From Pseudomonadota bacterium (GTDB taxonomy: Bacteria; Myxococcota_A; UBA796; CAJQPC01), in the NCBI GenBank assembly GCA_024228935.1, contig JAAESX010000112.1, forward strand, positions 1 through 39,743: a DNA stretch of 39,743 nt, read 5' to 3'. Position numbers and translations under genes: made by a program. Shown here in pieces: positions 1-14,486 of this stretch. A model generated the notes under the pieces. The model saw only the letters and a list, made by a program, of their open reading frames with translations, made no database searches and was not told the DNA's origin. Numbering within the stretch: position 1 is the stretch's first letter; the number at the start of each line of letters is the position of its first letter.

Positions 1-570
1 GATGGGCACCATGCCCGTGCGCAGCGCCTCCGCTGCCAGCGGCCTCGACGCCTCCCAGGGTCGGGCGCCGAACGCGAGCATGAGCTCGAGCTCCGAGCGC
101 CGGTCGGTGACGCCGGTCAGGACCCGGTCGATTCCCAGCGAGACCCCCGTGAGCGTGTTGCCCAGGATCATGCCCAGCAAGGGGATGGCGTACTGCGGCT
201 TCCAGAACGGCTCGATGTCGAGCAGCAGCGTCGTTGCGAAGAGCGTGGTCGGCACCGCCGCCATCACCATGCTCACCACGCCCACCAGCAGGTCACCCCC
301 GAAGCGCTTCTTCGTGCGCAGGATGCTGGCCCGGCCCGCCAGGACGACCATCACGCCGCCGATGCCGAGCACCAGCCCGGGGTGGGCGATCGAGAAGACC
401 GGGACGAGGATGGTCCCCAGGATCATCAGCTGGACGACCGAGCGGACCGACGCGACGAGGAGCTGCTTGCCGAGCCCGAGGCGCAGCCAGACGCTCAGGA
501 GCCCGTTGAAGAGGACCAGCGAGGCCGCGCCGGCCAGGCTCCAGAGGGAGATGTCGACGGCGGAGCTCAC
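1..570 (-). CDS. fetB: FetB-like ABC transporter permease (UPF0014), C-terminus cut by window edge
   Basis: The first 190 codons are visible; the gene runs off the left edge. The GTG start (complement of 568-570) overlaps the TGA of the ATPase gene, so the two are translationally coupled. The protein has several hydrophobic helices. It ends in a segment reading GARPWEASRPLAAEALRTG, which matches in position and pattern the cytoplasmic coupling region of E. coli FetB (YbbM), GATPKQAS...RDSIRAAL. Family knowledge: FetA-FetB is a two-component ABC exporter linked to iron export and oxidative-stress tolerance. The iron substrate is inferred from the family only. The GTG start is supported by the overlap and by the reading frame being open throughout. 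Confidence 0.85.
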   Translation of the reverse strand, partial: MSSAVDISLWSLAGAASLVLFNGLLSVWLRLGLGKQLLVASVRSVVQLMILGTILVPVFSIAHPGLVLGIGGVMVVLAGRASILRTKKRFGGDLLVGVVSMVMAAVPTTLFATTLLLDIEPFWKPQYAIPLLGMILGNTLTGVSLGIDRVLTGVTDRRSELELMLAFGARPWEASRPLAAEALRTGMVPI

Positions 571-1136
571 GTCAGGTGCAGCCGGTGGTCGGCGACCCGC
601 TCGAGCTGCGCGCTGTCGTGGCTGACCCAGACCGCGGTGCGTCCCGCCAGCAGCTCCTCGACCTGCGCAACCCGGTCGGGATCCAAGGCGGCGGTCGGCT
701 CGTCGAGCAGAAGCACGTCCGGCTCCGCAGCCAACGCCAAGGCCAGGACCATCCTCTGGCGCTCTCCCCCGCTCGCGTCGGCCCAGGGTCGGTCCCAGGC
801 TGCGACCCCGAGGTCGGGCGGCTCGCCGAGGGAACGGATGGCCGCGATGCGCTCGTGCAGCTCGCGTCCCGTCCCCCGAAAGGTGGGCGGAGCCTGCGGG
901 ACCCACAGCACTCGGCGTCGCCACTCCTGGGGCGTCATGTCCTGGAAGGCCCGATCTCCCAGCTGTCGCCTGCACTCCGAGGGATCGAGCGCCGCGATGG
1001 CGCGCAGCAGGAGCGTCTTGCCGCTGCCGCTCGGCCCATCGATCCCCAGGACCTGCCCTTCGGCCAGCTCCAGACGATCGGGCCAGGACAGCACCCGGCC
1101 GTCGACCCCGCGCCTCAATCCAGAAACTGTCAACAC
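567..1136 (-). CDS. fetA: FetA-like ABC transporter ATP-binding protein
   Basis: This 189-residue ABC ATPase has all the core motifs: Walker A GPSGSGKTLLL (about 34-44), a Q-loop region LWVPQAPPTF, signature ASGGERQRM, Walker B VLLLDEP followed by TAALD, and a switch histidine in VWVSHD. It is short for an ABC ATPase (usually 210-250 residues) but comparable to FetA/YbbL. It lies directly upstream of, and overlaps, a FetB-type permease. The start is GTG at 1136 with AAGGA seven bases upstream; a TTG is the next codon. It is divergent from the sigma-54-preceded operon at 1278, with 141 bp between them. The role is to power export by the FetB permease at the inner membrane; iron is the family substrate and was not tested here. 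Confidence 0.88.
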   Translation of the reverse strand: MLTVSGLRRGVDGRVLSWPDRLELAEGQVLGIDGPSGSGKTLLLRAIAALDPSECRRQLGDRAFQDMTPQEWRRRVLWVPQAPPTFRGTGRELHERIAAIRSLGEPPDLGVAAWDRPWADASGGERQRMVLALALAAEPDVLLLDEPTAALDPDRVAQVEELLAGRTAVWVSHDSAQLERVADHRLHLT

Positions 1137-1161
1137 CTCGGAATCCTTGCATATCCAAAGT

Positions 1162-1176
1162 TGGCACGCAGCTTGC
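1162..1176 (+). promoter_or_regulatory. Sigma-54 (RpoN) -24/-12 promoter candidate
   Basis: The string TGGCAC-GCAGC-TTGC matches the sigma-54 core consensus TGGCAC-N5-TTGC at every position, with GG and GC at the correct 10-base separation. The predicted transcript would start near 1188, leaving a leader of about 90 bases before the ATG at 1278. It lies in the intergenic region between the divergent fetA and the transglutaminase-like gene, where a promoter is expected. An enhancer-binding-protein site was not identified. Confidence 0.7.
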
Positions 1177-1277
1177 GCCGGCTCTGAATGGCCACTCAGT
1201 CGGGTGGATCGTACTTACCGGCCGTCACCAGGGCACACGCCTGGTCCCCTTCCCAAACGGATTCAACGGAGCTCATC

Positions 1278-3506
1278 ATGCTGCTCGTTTCCCTCCTCAG
1301 CCTCGGCACCCTGACCGGCTGCAACGCGGGCAACCGCGACCACGTCTCCCTCGACTGGAAGTCGGGCGAGACCTTCCACGTCGGCACCTTCTACAAGCAG
1401 GCCGCCAACAAGACTGAAGAGAGCGCCCTGGCGGACCTCGACGGTGGCGAGCCCGACAAGTTCGACACCGAGGCGTGGTCGGACGAGGTCGTCTGGACCT
1501 TCCAGGTCGTCGAGACGAACCTGAAGCCCAAGCAGAACGACGAGCTCTACGACTTCAGCGTCACCGCGACCGGCGAGACGACGAGCCTCTCGGTCGTCCG
1601 CGCCTACCTCGACGACACCCTGAACGACGACGACGGCATGCTCGACCGTGACCCGGTCGTCTACCTGGTCTTCCGCGAGGACCGTGACCGCCTCGCCGGC
1701 ATCGTCTCCTTCGAGTACGACGCCGACGGCAACCGCGTCGAGAGCGCCTACAGCACCAACGAGCTCGGCCGCAGCTGGAACGCCCTGTCGCAGTCCATGC
1801 TCACCGAGGTCCCGACCTACCTGGCTCCCTACTCGGCCACGTGGGAGACCAGCTCGACCACGCTCGAGAACGGCAGCCTGCTCGACAGCGTCGAGGTCGA
1901 CAAGGGCATCGTCGACACGTTCTTCGACGACGAGCTCGGCGGTGGCCTGGTCGCCGCTCGCTACGAGGACGGTGAGCCCTGGCCCACCTGGGTCGTCTCC
2001 GACTCGATGGAGGCCACGCTCCTGACCGAGGACGAGGTCAGCACCAAGCGTGCCGCTCGCCCCTACATGCTCCCCGAGGCCCCCGAGGACTTCGACTACC
2101 GGGCGGCCCTGGCCACCGCGATCGACATGGACGCGGCCCTGGTGCTCGACACCGAGATGGTCACCGACGGCGGCTGGGACTCGCAGGTCTACGACGAGTT
2201 CACCCCCTGGGCCGGCTCCTGGTGGAAGCTCAGCGAGGGCGCCCTGGTCTTCGGCTACGACAACCGCGACACGTACTCGGACCGCATCAAGGACGAGGTC
2301 GACCCCATCAAGAAGGACATGGACGAGCTGTCCAACGCCATCCGCGACATGGAGGACGGCGCCGAGAAGGACGCGAAGCGTGAGGAGTACTCCGCCAAGC
2401 AGAAGGAGCTCGTCACCATCCTGGTCGACTACTACAACGGCCTTCGTCAGGACCTGGACGGCGGCATCATCACCGTCGCCGACGGCAAGATGACGCACAC
2501 CAACGACAACTGGTCGTACGAGCTGGACGAGCTGTCCCCCATGGACAAGTTCGCGCTCAAGATGTACTTCGACGACAGCATGCCGGGGAACAACCCCTTC
2601 TTCCTGTCGGCCTGGGAGATCCTGAACTCCTACAACCCGGCCGGTGGCAGCTGGTGGGGACACTGCAACGGCTGGGCCGCTGCGGCCATCCTGACGAACG
2701 AGCCCACCGAGTCGATGGACGTCACCATCGGCGGCCAGAACGTCGAGCTGACCACGGCGGACCAGAAGGGCCTGCTGACCGAGTCGCACTACTCGACGAA
2801 CAGCCGGTTCTACGGCGGTCGATACTACAAGGAAGGCGATGACATCGCCGACCTGTACCCCAAGGCGTTCACGAACATCATCAGCTTCTACCTGAAGGAC
2901 CAGCGTGTCCCTCTCGTCTTCGACACCACCGCCGGTGACGCGGTCTGGAACTTCCCGGCCTACGCCGCGGACGTGGACCTGACCGAGACCACGCCCGAGG
3001 GTGCCGAGAGCCTGGTGAACATCAACACCGCCTCGGTCGAAGAGCTCGACGCGCTGCCCGGCGTCGGCCCGAGCAAGGGCACGAGCATCGTGGAGTACCG
3101 CGAGTTCAACGGTCCCTTCCAGTCGCTCGACGAGCTCGAAGAGGTCTCCGGCATCGGACCCTCGACGATGGAGGACGTCCGTCCCCTCATCACCATCGAC
3201 GCCTTCCAGCGCACCTTCGACGTGACCGCCTCGGTCAAGTTCGCCACCGACGGTGTCTCCGAGACGCACGTCGACAGCGGTGACGAGCCCGAGGGCTTCA
3301 CGAAGACCTACAACTACACGCTGACCACGGACGCCGACGGCCTCGTGACCGGCAACGGAACGTGGGATGACGACAACGAGCACCCGGACTTCGCTTGGGT
3401 CCCGTACAGCAACCCCACCTGGGAGGGCAACGGCTCCAGCGAGAACCCCTTCCTTCCCTATGGTACGTTGGTCGAGGTCCTCGGCGACGACGTCGAGCGG
3501 AAGTAA
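1278..3506 (+). CDS. Transglutaminase-elicitor-like lipoprotein with inserted ComEA-type helix-hairpin-helix domain
   Basis: The protein has 742 residues. The ATG at 1278 is chosen because GGAG lies six bases upstream and a lipoprotein signal follows at once (LTGC, Cys15); the ATG at 1188 would sit on the predicted transcript start. A Lys/Glu-rich helical stretch is at about 335-392. A GHCNGWAAAA motif around Cys463 and a C-terminal HPDFAW (His702, with an Asp four residues before it) resemble the Cys and Asp/His parts of the TGase_elicitor family (PF16683). Between them, at about 580-642, is a clear double HhH module: NINTASVEELDALPGVGPSKG, then EVSGIGPSTMED. Such modules bind DNA non-specifically in ComEA. 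The next gene begins 11 bases after the stop, so they form an operon. The transglutaminase assignment is from remembered motifs; the HhH call is firm. Confidence 0.72.
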   Translation: MLLVSLLSLGTLTGCNAGNRDHVSLDWKSGETFHVGTFYKQAANKTEESALADLDGGEPDKFDTEAWSDEVVWTFQVVETNLKPKQNDELYDFSVTATGETTSLSVVRAYLDDTLNDDDGMLDRDPVVYLVFREDRDRLAGIVSFEYDADGNRVESAYSTNELGRSWNALSQSMLTEVPTYLAPYSATWETSSTTLENGSLLDSVEVDKGIVDTFFDDELGGGLVAARYEDGEPWPTWVVSDSMEATLLTEDEVSTKRAARPYMLPEAPEDFDYRAALATAIDMDAALVLDTEMVTDGGWDSQVYDEFTPWAGSWWKLSEGALVFGYDNRDTYSDRIKDEVDPIKKDMDELSNAIRDMEDGAEKDAKREEYSAKQKELVTILVDYYNGLRQDLDGGIITVADGKMTHTNDNWSYELDELSPMDKFALKMYFDDSMPGNNPFFLSAWEILNSYNPAGGSWWGHCNGWAAAAILTNEPTESMDVTIGGQNVELTTADQKGLLTESHYSTNSRFYGGRYYKEGDDIADLYPKAFTNIISFYLKDQRVPLVFDTTAGDAVWNFPAYAADVDLTETTPEGAESLVNINTASVEELDALPGVGPSKGTSIVEYREFNGPFQSLDELEEVSGIGPSTMEDVRPLITIDAFQRTFDVTASVKFATDGVSETHVDSGDEPEGFTKTYNYTLTTDADGLVTGNGTWDDDNEHPDFAWVPYSNPTWEGNGSSENPFLPYGTLVEVLGDDVERK

Positions 3507-3517
3507 GACGGACACAA

Positions 3518-4846
3518 ATGCTTGAAATCCTACCGATTTCGCAGAACAGGAGGGTCGCACTCGCGGCCCTCCTTCTTTGCTCTGCAGGCTGCACTCGTGG
3601 CGGAGGGTCCGACACCGGAGACCTGCCCGAGCCGGTCGGCATCCTGGTCCAGCCCGAACAGCTGGTCGTTCCCGTCGGACAGACGGCGCAGCTCAAGGCG
3701 ACGGGTCTGTACGAGGACCGCACGTCCTCGGACATCACCCACCTGGTCTCCTGGAAGTCTGCGAACAGCAACATCGCGACGGCCAGCGACGGTCTGGACA
3801 GCGAGGGACTCGTCACCGGCCACTCGGTCGGCGGCACCGAGCTGACCGCCTCGCTCTCGGGTGTGGACTCGGTCCCCGTCATCGTGAACGTGACCGACGC
3901 CGAGCTCATCGGCCTGACGGTCGAGCCGAAGTCCCTGGACCTGGCGACCGGCGACGAGGTCCAGCTCAAGGCCATCGCCGCCTACAGCGACGGCAACCGG
4001 GCGGACAGCAGCTCGCAGGTCCGCTGGATCACCGACGACGGCTCGGTCGCCCAGATCGCCTCGGGCGGTGTGCTCACGGCTGCAGGCGTCGGCTCGACCA
4101 ACATCCACGCGGACTGGGATGGCACCGTGTCCGCCGATGTGCCCGTCGTCGTCGTGAACAACGCGTCCGCGGACCTGAAGGTCATCGAGGTCGAGGCCGA
4201 GTCCTCGGCCGACTCGGTCACGGTCTCGGTGCTCGTCGGAAACGTCGGGGACAAGGGCGCCAGCGGGTTCTTCGTCGACATCTGGCTCGACCCGAGCGGC
4301 ACGCCCGAGGTCGGGGACTACGGCGACCAGTACGAGTACGTCGAGTACCTGGAGCCCGACTACGGCATGCCGATGACGTTCACGTTCGACGCCAGCAGCG
4401 GGAGCCACACGGTCTTCATCGTGGCGGACAGCGAGGGCACCGTCGACGAGTCGAACGAGTCGAACAACACGTTCTCGAGCAGCATCGACGTCAGCTCAGG
4501 CGGCAGCGGACCCAACCTCGAGATCACGTACTTCGACTACGTGGCGGACTCCGAAGAGATCTACTTCGCCGTCGACGTGACCAACACGGGCGGCGAGGAC
4601 GTCGGCGAGTTCTACGTCGACCTCTACCTGGACCAGGACTCGGCCCCGGAGCTCTTCACGGACGGCGACCAGTACACGACCGTGACCTCACTCGACGCCG
4701 GCGAGACCACCTTCGCCGACTTCCTGTTCGAGGACGAGTACTGCTACTACTGCTACTCGTGGGTCCTGATCGACGGCTACGACTACGTCGAGGAGACCGA
4801 CGAGGACGACAACATCGCCGGCGCCATCTACGTCTGGAGTGAGTAG
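3518..4846 (+). CDS. Surface lipoprotein with two BIG_2 Ig-like and two CARDB domains
   Basis: The protein has 442 residues. The ATG at 3518, 11 bases after the previous stop, opens a signal with RR followed by a hydrophobic stretch and SAGC (Cys25), so it is probably a lipoprotein. Mature region: a short DTGD-containing linker, then two bacterial Ig-like BIG_2 repeats (about 37-115 and 127-210), recognised by 'GxTxQLKAxxxYxDGxxxD...VxWxSxxxxxAxxxxxGxVTAxxxGxxxI'. Two CARDB-like beta-sandwiches follow (about 222-325 and 332-438), each ending in the typical 'VDESNESNN' or 'VEETDEDDN' signature. The domain set is typical of adhesins and matrix proteins. It is co-transcribed with the transglutaminase-like gene, which could make it a partner or substrate (inference). 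An unusual EYCYYCYSW cluster lies in the last domain. It converges with the next gene, with 3 bases between them. Confidence 0.8.
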   Translation: MLEILPISQNRRVALAALLLCSAGCTRGGGSDTGDLPEPVGILVQPEQLVVPVGQTAQLKATGLYEDRTSSDITHLVSWKSANSNIATASDGLDSEGLVTGHSVGGTELTASLSGVDSVPVIVNVTDAELIGLTVEPKSLDLATGDEVQLKAIAAYSDGNRADSSSQVRWITDDGSVAQIASGGVLTAAGVGSTNIHADWDGTVSADVPVVVVNNASADLKVIEVEAESSADSVTVSVLVGNVGDKGASGFFVDIWLDPSGTPEVGDYGDQYEYVEYLEPDYGMPMTFTFDASSGSHTVFIVADSEGTVDESNESNNTFSSSIDVSSGGSGPNLEITYFDYVADSEEIYFAVDVTNTGGEDVGEFYVDLYLDQDSAPELFTDGDQYTTVTSLDAGETTFADFLFEDEYCYYCYSWVLIDGYDYVEETDEDDNIAGAIYVWSE

Positions 4847-4849
4847 GCC

Positions 4850-8671
<3,822 letters not shown>

Positions 8672-8765
8672 GGGATGTCTCCAACCGTCCGAATCAGTGA
8701 CAAGTGTACGCGCCTGAGCGCCCCTTGGTGACTTCCCCACACTTACAATTCTCCCATGCTACACT

Positions 8766-8777
8766 GAACATCTGTTC
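8766..8777 (+). promoter_or_regulatory. LexA (SOS) box of imuA
   Basis: GAACATCTGTTC is a perfect GAAC-N4-GTTC dyad (TGAAC/GTTCA with one more base on each side), the LexA box type of Gram-positive bacteria and several other phyla. It lies directly against the ATG of imuA (8778). A TACACT -10-like hexamer lies at 8760-8765, so repressor would cover the transcription start and the mRNA would be almost leaderless. The gene content behind it (imuA, imuB, dnaE2) is a classic SOS regulon, which supports the call. Confidence 0.85.
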
Positions 8778-9395
8778 ATGGATGCGTCAACGAAAAAGGC
8801 CGAGAAGCTCCAGGAGCTACGAGCGCTGATCGCGCGCCACGAGCCAGCTGCCAGGGTCTCGGCGACCACGATCGAGAGCGATCTGCCGGGTCTCGACGCG
8901 GAGATCGGGGGCTGGCCCTCCCCTGGACTCACCGAGATCGTCGGACGGATGGGCTCGGGCCGACTCTCCTTGATCCTGCCGACGCTGCGACGCCTCACGC
9001 GGGCCGACCGGGCCGTCGGGATCGTCGACCCCCTGGGGCTCATCCACCCCCCAGGGCTGTCGGGAGTCCGGCTCGACCGCCTCCTGATCGTCCAGCCGGC
9101 CTGCAAACAAGCGGGCTGGACGAGCGAACAGCTGGCTGGCTCTGGCAGCTTCGAGCTGGTCCTCCACTTCGCGGCCCTGCGCCTGGGACGCTCTGGAGCT
9201 CGGCTGGCTCGAGCTGCTGAGCGAGGCGGCTGCTCGGTCGTCGTGCTGGCCGAGAAGCCTGAACAAGGGCTCCCAGCGGCACTCCGCCTCCGCGTCGAAG
9301 GGCGGGACGCTTCGGCGGTCCACCTGCGAGTCGCGCGCTGTCGAGGTGGGCGAGTGGGCCAGCCCCTGCGTGTGTCGGTTAGTGAAGCGTCGTGA
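8778..9395 (+). CDS. imuA: ImuA-like RecA-fold protein of the SOS mutasome
   Basis: The protein has 205 residues. It begins with a Lys-rich helix, then a RecA-like segment 'GLTEIVGRMGSGRLSLILP', a degenerate Walker A lacking the usual Lys. Weak similarity to RecA/SulA-like ImuA proteins and, above all, the position at the head of an imuB-dnaE2 cassette give the name. Family knowledge: ImuA works with ImuB and DnaE2 in error-prone lesion bypass after DNA damage; its biochemical role is not fully settled. The ATG at 8778 abuts the LexA box, and no closer downstream start has a better ribosome site. The stop codon overlaps the GTG of the next small gene (GTGA). Confidence 0.78.
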   Translation: MDASTKKAEKLQELRALIARHEPAARVSATTIESDLPGLDAEIGGWPSPGLTEIVGRMGSGRLSLILPTLRRLTRADRAVGIVDPLGLIHPPGLSGVRLDRLLIVQPACKQAGWTSEQLAGSGSFELVLHFAALRLGRSGARLARAAERGGCSVVVLAEKPEQGLPAALRLRVEGRDASAVHLRVARCRGGRVGQPLRVSVSEAS

Positions 9396-9571
9396 GTGAG
9401 ACGCCCTCCAAGGTCGCCCAGGTGGTGGCTGTGCTGCTGCTGGTCACGATGGTCACGCTGTCGGTGACCGGAGACCGCGACGACAAGGCCTGGACCTGGA
9501 TGACCGGTCAGGTCGACGGCTGGTTCAGCGACAAGCCGGCTCCGAAGCCCAAGACGCCGACGCCGAAGTAG
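9392..9571 (+). CDS. Small single-pass membrane protein within the SOS operon (59 aa)
   Basis: The open frame starts with GTG overlapping the imuA stop (GTGA), the arrangement of translationally coupled genes. It encodes 59 residues: a short polar N-terminus, a hydrophobic helix at about 8-25 (VAQVVAVLLLVTMVTLSV), an acidic segment with Trp residues, and a Lys/Pro-rich tail (PAPKPKTPTPK). I recognise no family. Its place between imuA and imuB means it should be induced with the mutasome by DNA damage. A membrane role, such as anchoring or a damage-induced division brake like SOS-controlled small membrane inhibitors elsewhere, is speculation. Coding status rests on the overlap, the coherent membrane/charged design and the lack of any other use of the 180 bases. 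Confidence 0.6.
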   Translation: MSETPSKVAQVVAVLLLVTMVTLSVTGDRDDKAWTWMTGQVDGWFSDKPAPKPKTPTPK

Positions 9572-9628
9572 GGACCCGAAGGGCCGGACAGTTTCTGGCT
9601 CGTGTTCGCCGCAGAAGCGCATAGACTA

Positions 9629-9644
9629 CTGAACACACCTTCAG
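9629..9644 (+). promoter_or_regulatory. Second LexA-like box, upstream of imuB
   Basis: CTGAACACACCTTCAG is a perfect 5-bp dyad (CTGAA/TTCAG) and aligns with the box of imuA over TGAACNNNNNTTCA, differing at the G of the right GTTC. It follows a TAGACT -10-like hexamer at 9622-9627, as the imuA box follows TACACT. This suggests imuB-dnaE2 has its own weaker SOS promoter inside the operon. Confidence 0.55.
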
Positions 9645-9661
9645 CACGTCCGCGAGGCACC

Positions 9662-11229
9662 ATGCGGCACAAGAAATCCCTGCCGCTCCCCGACCTGTTC
9701 GGGGAGCGTCCGGCTCGAACTGCGCCCTCGAAGCGGCCCGCGCCAAAGAGCTCGCGGCGCTTCCTCGTCGCCCACCTGCCGAACTTCCGCCTCGAGCGGT
9801 GCGGCTGGCGAGCGGACGAGCCCGTCGTGCTCCTGGCCGAGGAGAAGAGCGCGCTTCGCGTCCAGGCGCTCAGCGATGCCGCCCACAGGCTCGGGATCCG
9901 TCTCGGCATGGCCATCGCCGAGGCGCGTGTCCTCGCGGACGAGGACGGAGTGAAGCGGAAGCTGCACGTCGAGCTCGCCACGGATCCCGTCGAGGAGCAG
10001 GCCGACCTCATGGCGCTCGCCCGGGTGCTCGACGGGCTGTCCCCCGAGCTGAGGGCGCTGGACGAGAACTCCGTGGTCGTCGAGCTCACGCGGGTGGATC
10101 GGTCGGAGAGGGACGCGCTGGAGATGGCCATCCGGGTCCTCGAAGGGGTCGGCCATGCCTGCCACGTCGTCATCGCGGACGAGCCGGCTGCAGCCCGCGC
10201 TCTTGCCGCCACGGCCCGACGACACGACATCATCGGGCCGGGAGGCGTGCCGGACGCGCTCGCGCAGCTGCCCCTCTCGGCGCTCGAGCCAGAAGAGAAG
10301 GTGCGGATCTCGCTCCAGTCGGTCGGCGTGCTTCGTGTCGGACAGCTCGCGGCCTTGCCCGCCTCGTCGGTCGCCGGGCGGTTCGGGGGCGAAGGGCTGA
10401 GGCTCCATCACATCGCCCGCGGGACGGCACCCCTCCCTCCCCTCACCCCGGACGAGGCGGGCGCGAACCTCGTCCTTCGTCGACAGCTACCCGACGCCGT
10501 CGAACAGCTCGAGGCCATCCTCTTGGTCCTGAACGACCTCAGCGCGCGGCTCCAACAGGCGCTCTCGGCGCGCGAGCGAGCCGCCGTCCACCTCCAGATC
10601 CGGCTCGGCATCGACTGCGCGCCGATGTTCCTCCTGCCCATCCGCCTCGGCCAGCCTCGTCGAGGCGCTCGCGAGCTGATGGAGGTCTTTCGGAAGCGAC
10701 TCGAAGGCGTCCGGCTCGCCGGTGCCGTCACGGATGTCTCGCTCGAGGTGCTCGAGGACGTCGTCTTCACGGGGCGCCAGCGAGGCCTCCTCGACCGTCG
10801 GGATGCGTTGGAGAGCCTGCCCGATCTGCTCGGCCGCCTCGCCGACACGCTGGGCGAGGAGTCGATCTTCGCGCCCTCGCTGGCAGAACGACATCGGCCC
10901 GAGCTCTCCTGGGCCACGTCGTCGTTCCGCGTCCGACCCGGGAAGCCCGAACGCGCCGAGGGGCCTCCACGGCCGGGCATCCTCCTTCGGGATCCTCTCC
11001 CCGTCCGGGTCGAGCTGGGGAGCTCGGCGCCGGTCGCCATCGAGATCGAGGGCCGCTGGTCCCGGGTCGACGCGCTGGACGTTCCGCGACCCGAGCGGCT
11101 CTGTGGCGGGTGGTGGGAAGACCCCTTCGACCGCGACTACCACGCCGGTTCCTTGAGCGATGGACGCCGACCCTGGTTCTTCCTCGACCGGGAGACCGGC
11201 CAGTGGTGGCTCCACGGCTGGTGGGACTG

Positions 11230-11230
<1 letters not shown>
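9662..11230 (+). CDS. imuB: ImuB, catalytically inactive Y-family polymerase homologue
   Basis: The protein has 522 residues from the ATG at 9662 (GAGG five bases upstream). The alternative GTG at 9602 would place the LexA-like box inside the gene. Family Y-like palm/finger sequence: 'FLVAHLPNFRLERC' replaces the catalytic DxD strand, 'ALSDAAHRLGIRLGMAIAEA' is the conserved helix, and an HhH thumb segment LQSVGVLRVGQLAALP follows. The C-terminal domain with 'GGWWEDPFDRDYH' and 'WFFLDRETGQWWLHGWWD' is typical of ImuB. Family knowledge: ImuB does not polymerise but links DnaE2 to the beta clamp. A possible clamp-binding DLF element lies in the N-terminus (LPDLF, about 9-13). The stop overlaps the dnaE2 ATG (ATGA). 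Expressed in the SOS response. Confidence 0.9.
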
Positions 11231-14373
<3,143 letters not shown>

Positions 14374-14486
14374 ATCCCCGGTGTGTCGAAATACTTACAT
14401 CGGGCGGGACCGGTATCTCCGAACAGCCCCCACGCGTATCCTCGTCCTCGTGCACACCCTGATGCCACAATCGGCCTGATGCCCGC

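Noticed and set aside
1263..3560. 765-codon open frame on the minus strand opposite the transglutaminase gene
   Set aside because: It is a shadow of high-GC codon bias: Val/Arg/Gly/Leu-rich without domains, and the plus strand has a signal peptide, HhH module and ribosome site.
9799..11229. Extended upstream part of the dnaE2 frame, through imuB
   Set aside because: The Arg/Gly-rich sequence is the alternate frame of imuB. DnaE2 homology begins at the ATG at 11230, which overlaps the imuB stop.
14374..14486. Terminator or promoter between dnaE2 and the J-domain gene
   Set aside because: No stem with a T-run and no pair of -35/-10 boxes could be supported in these 113 bases.
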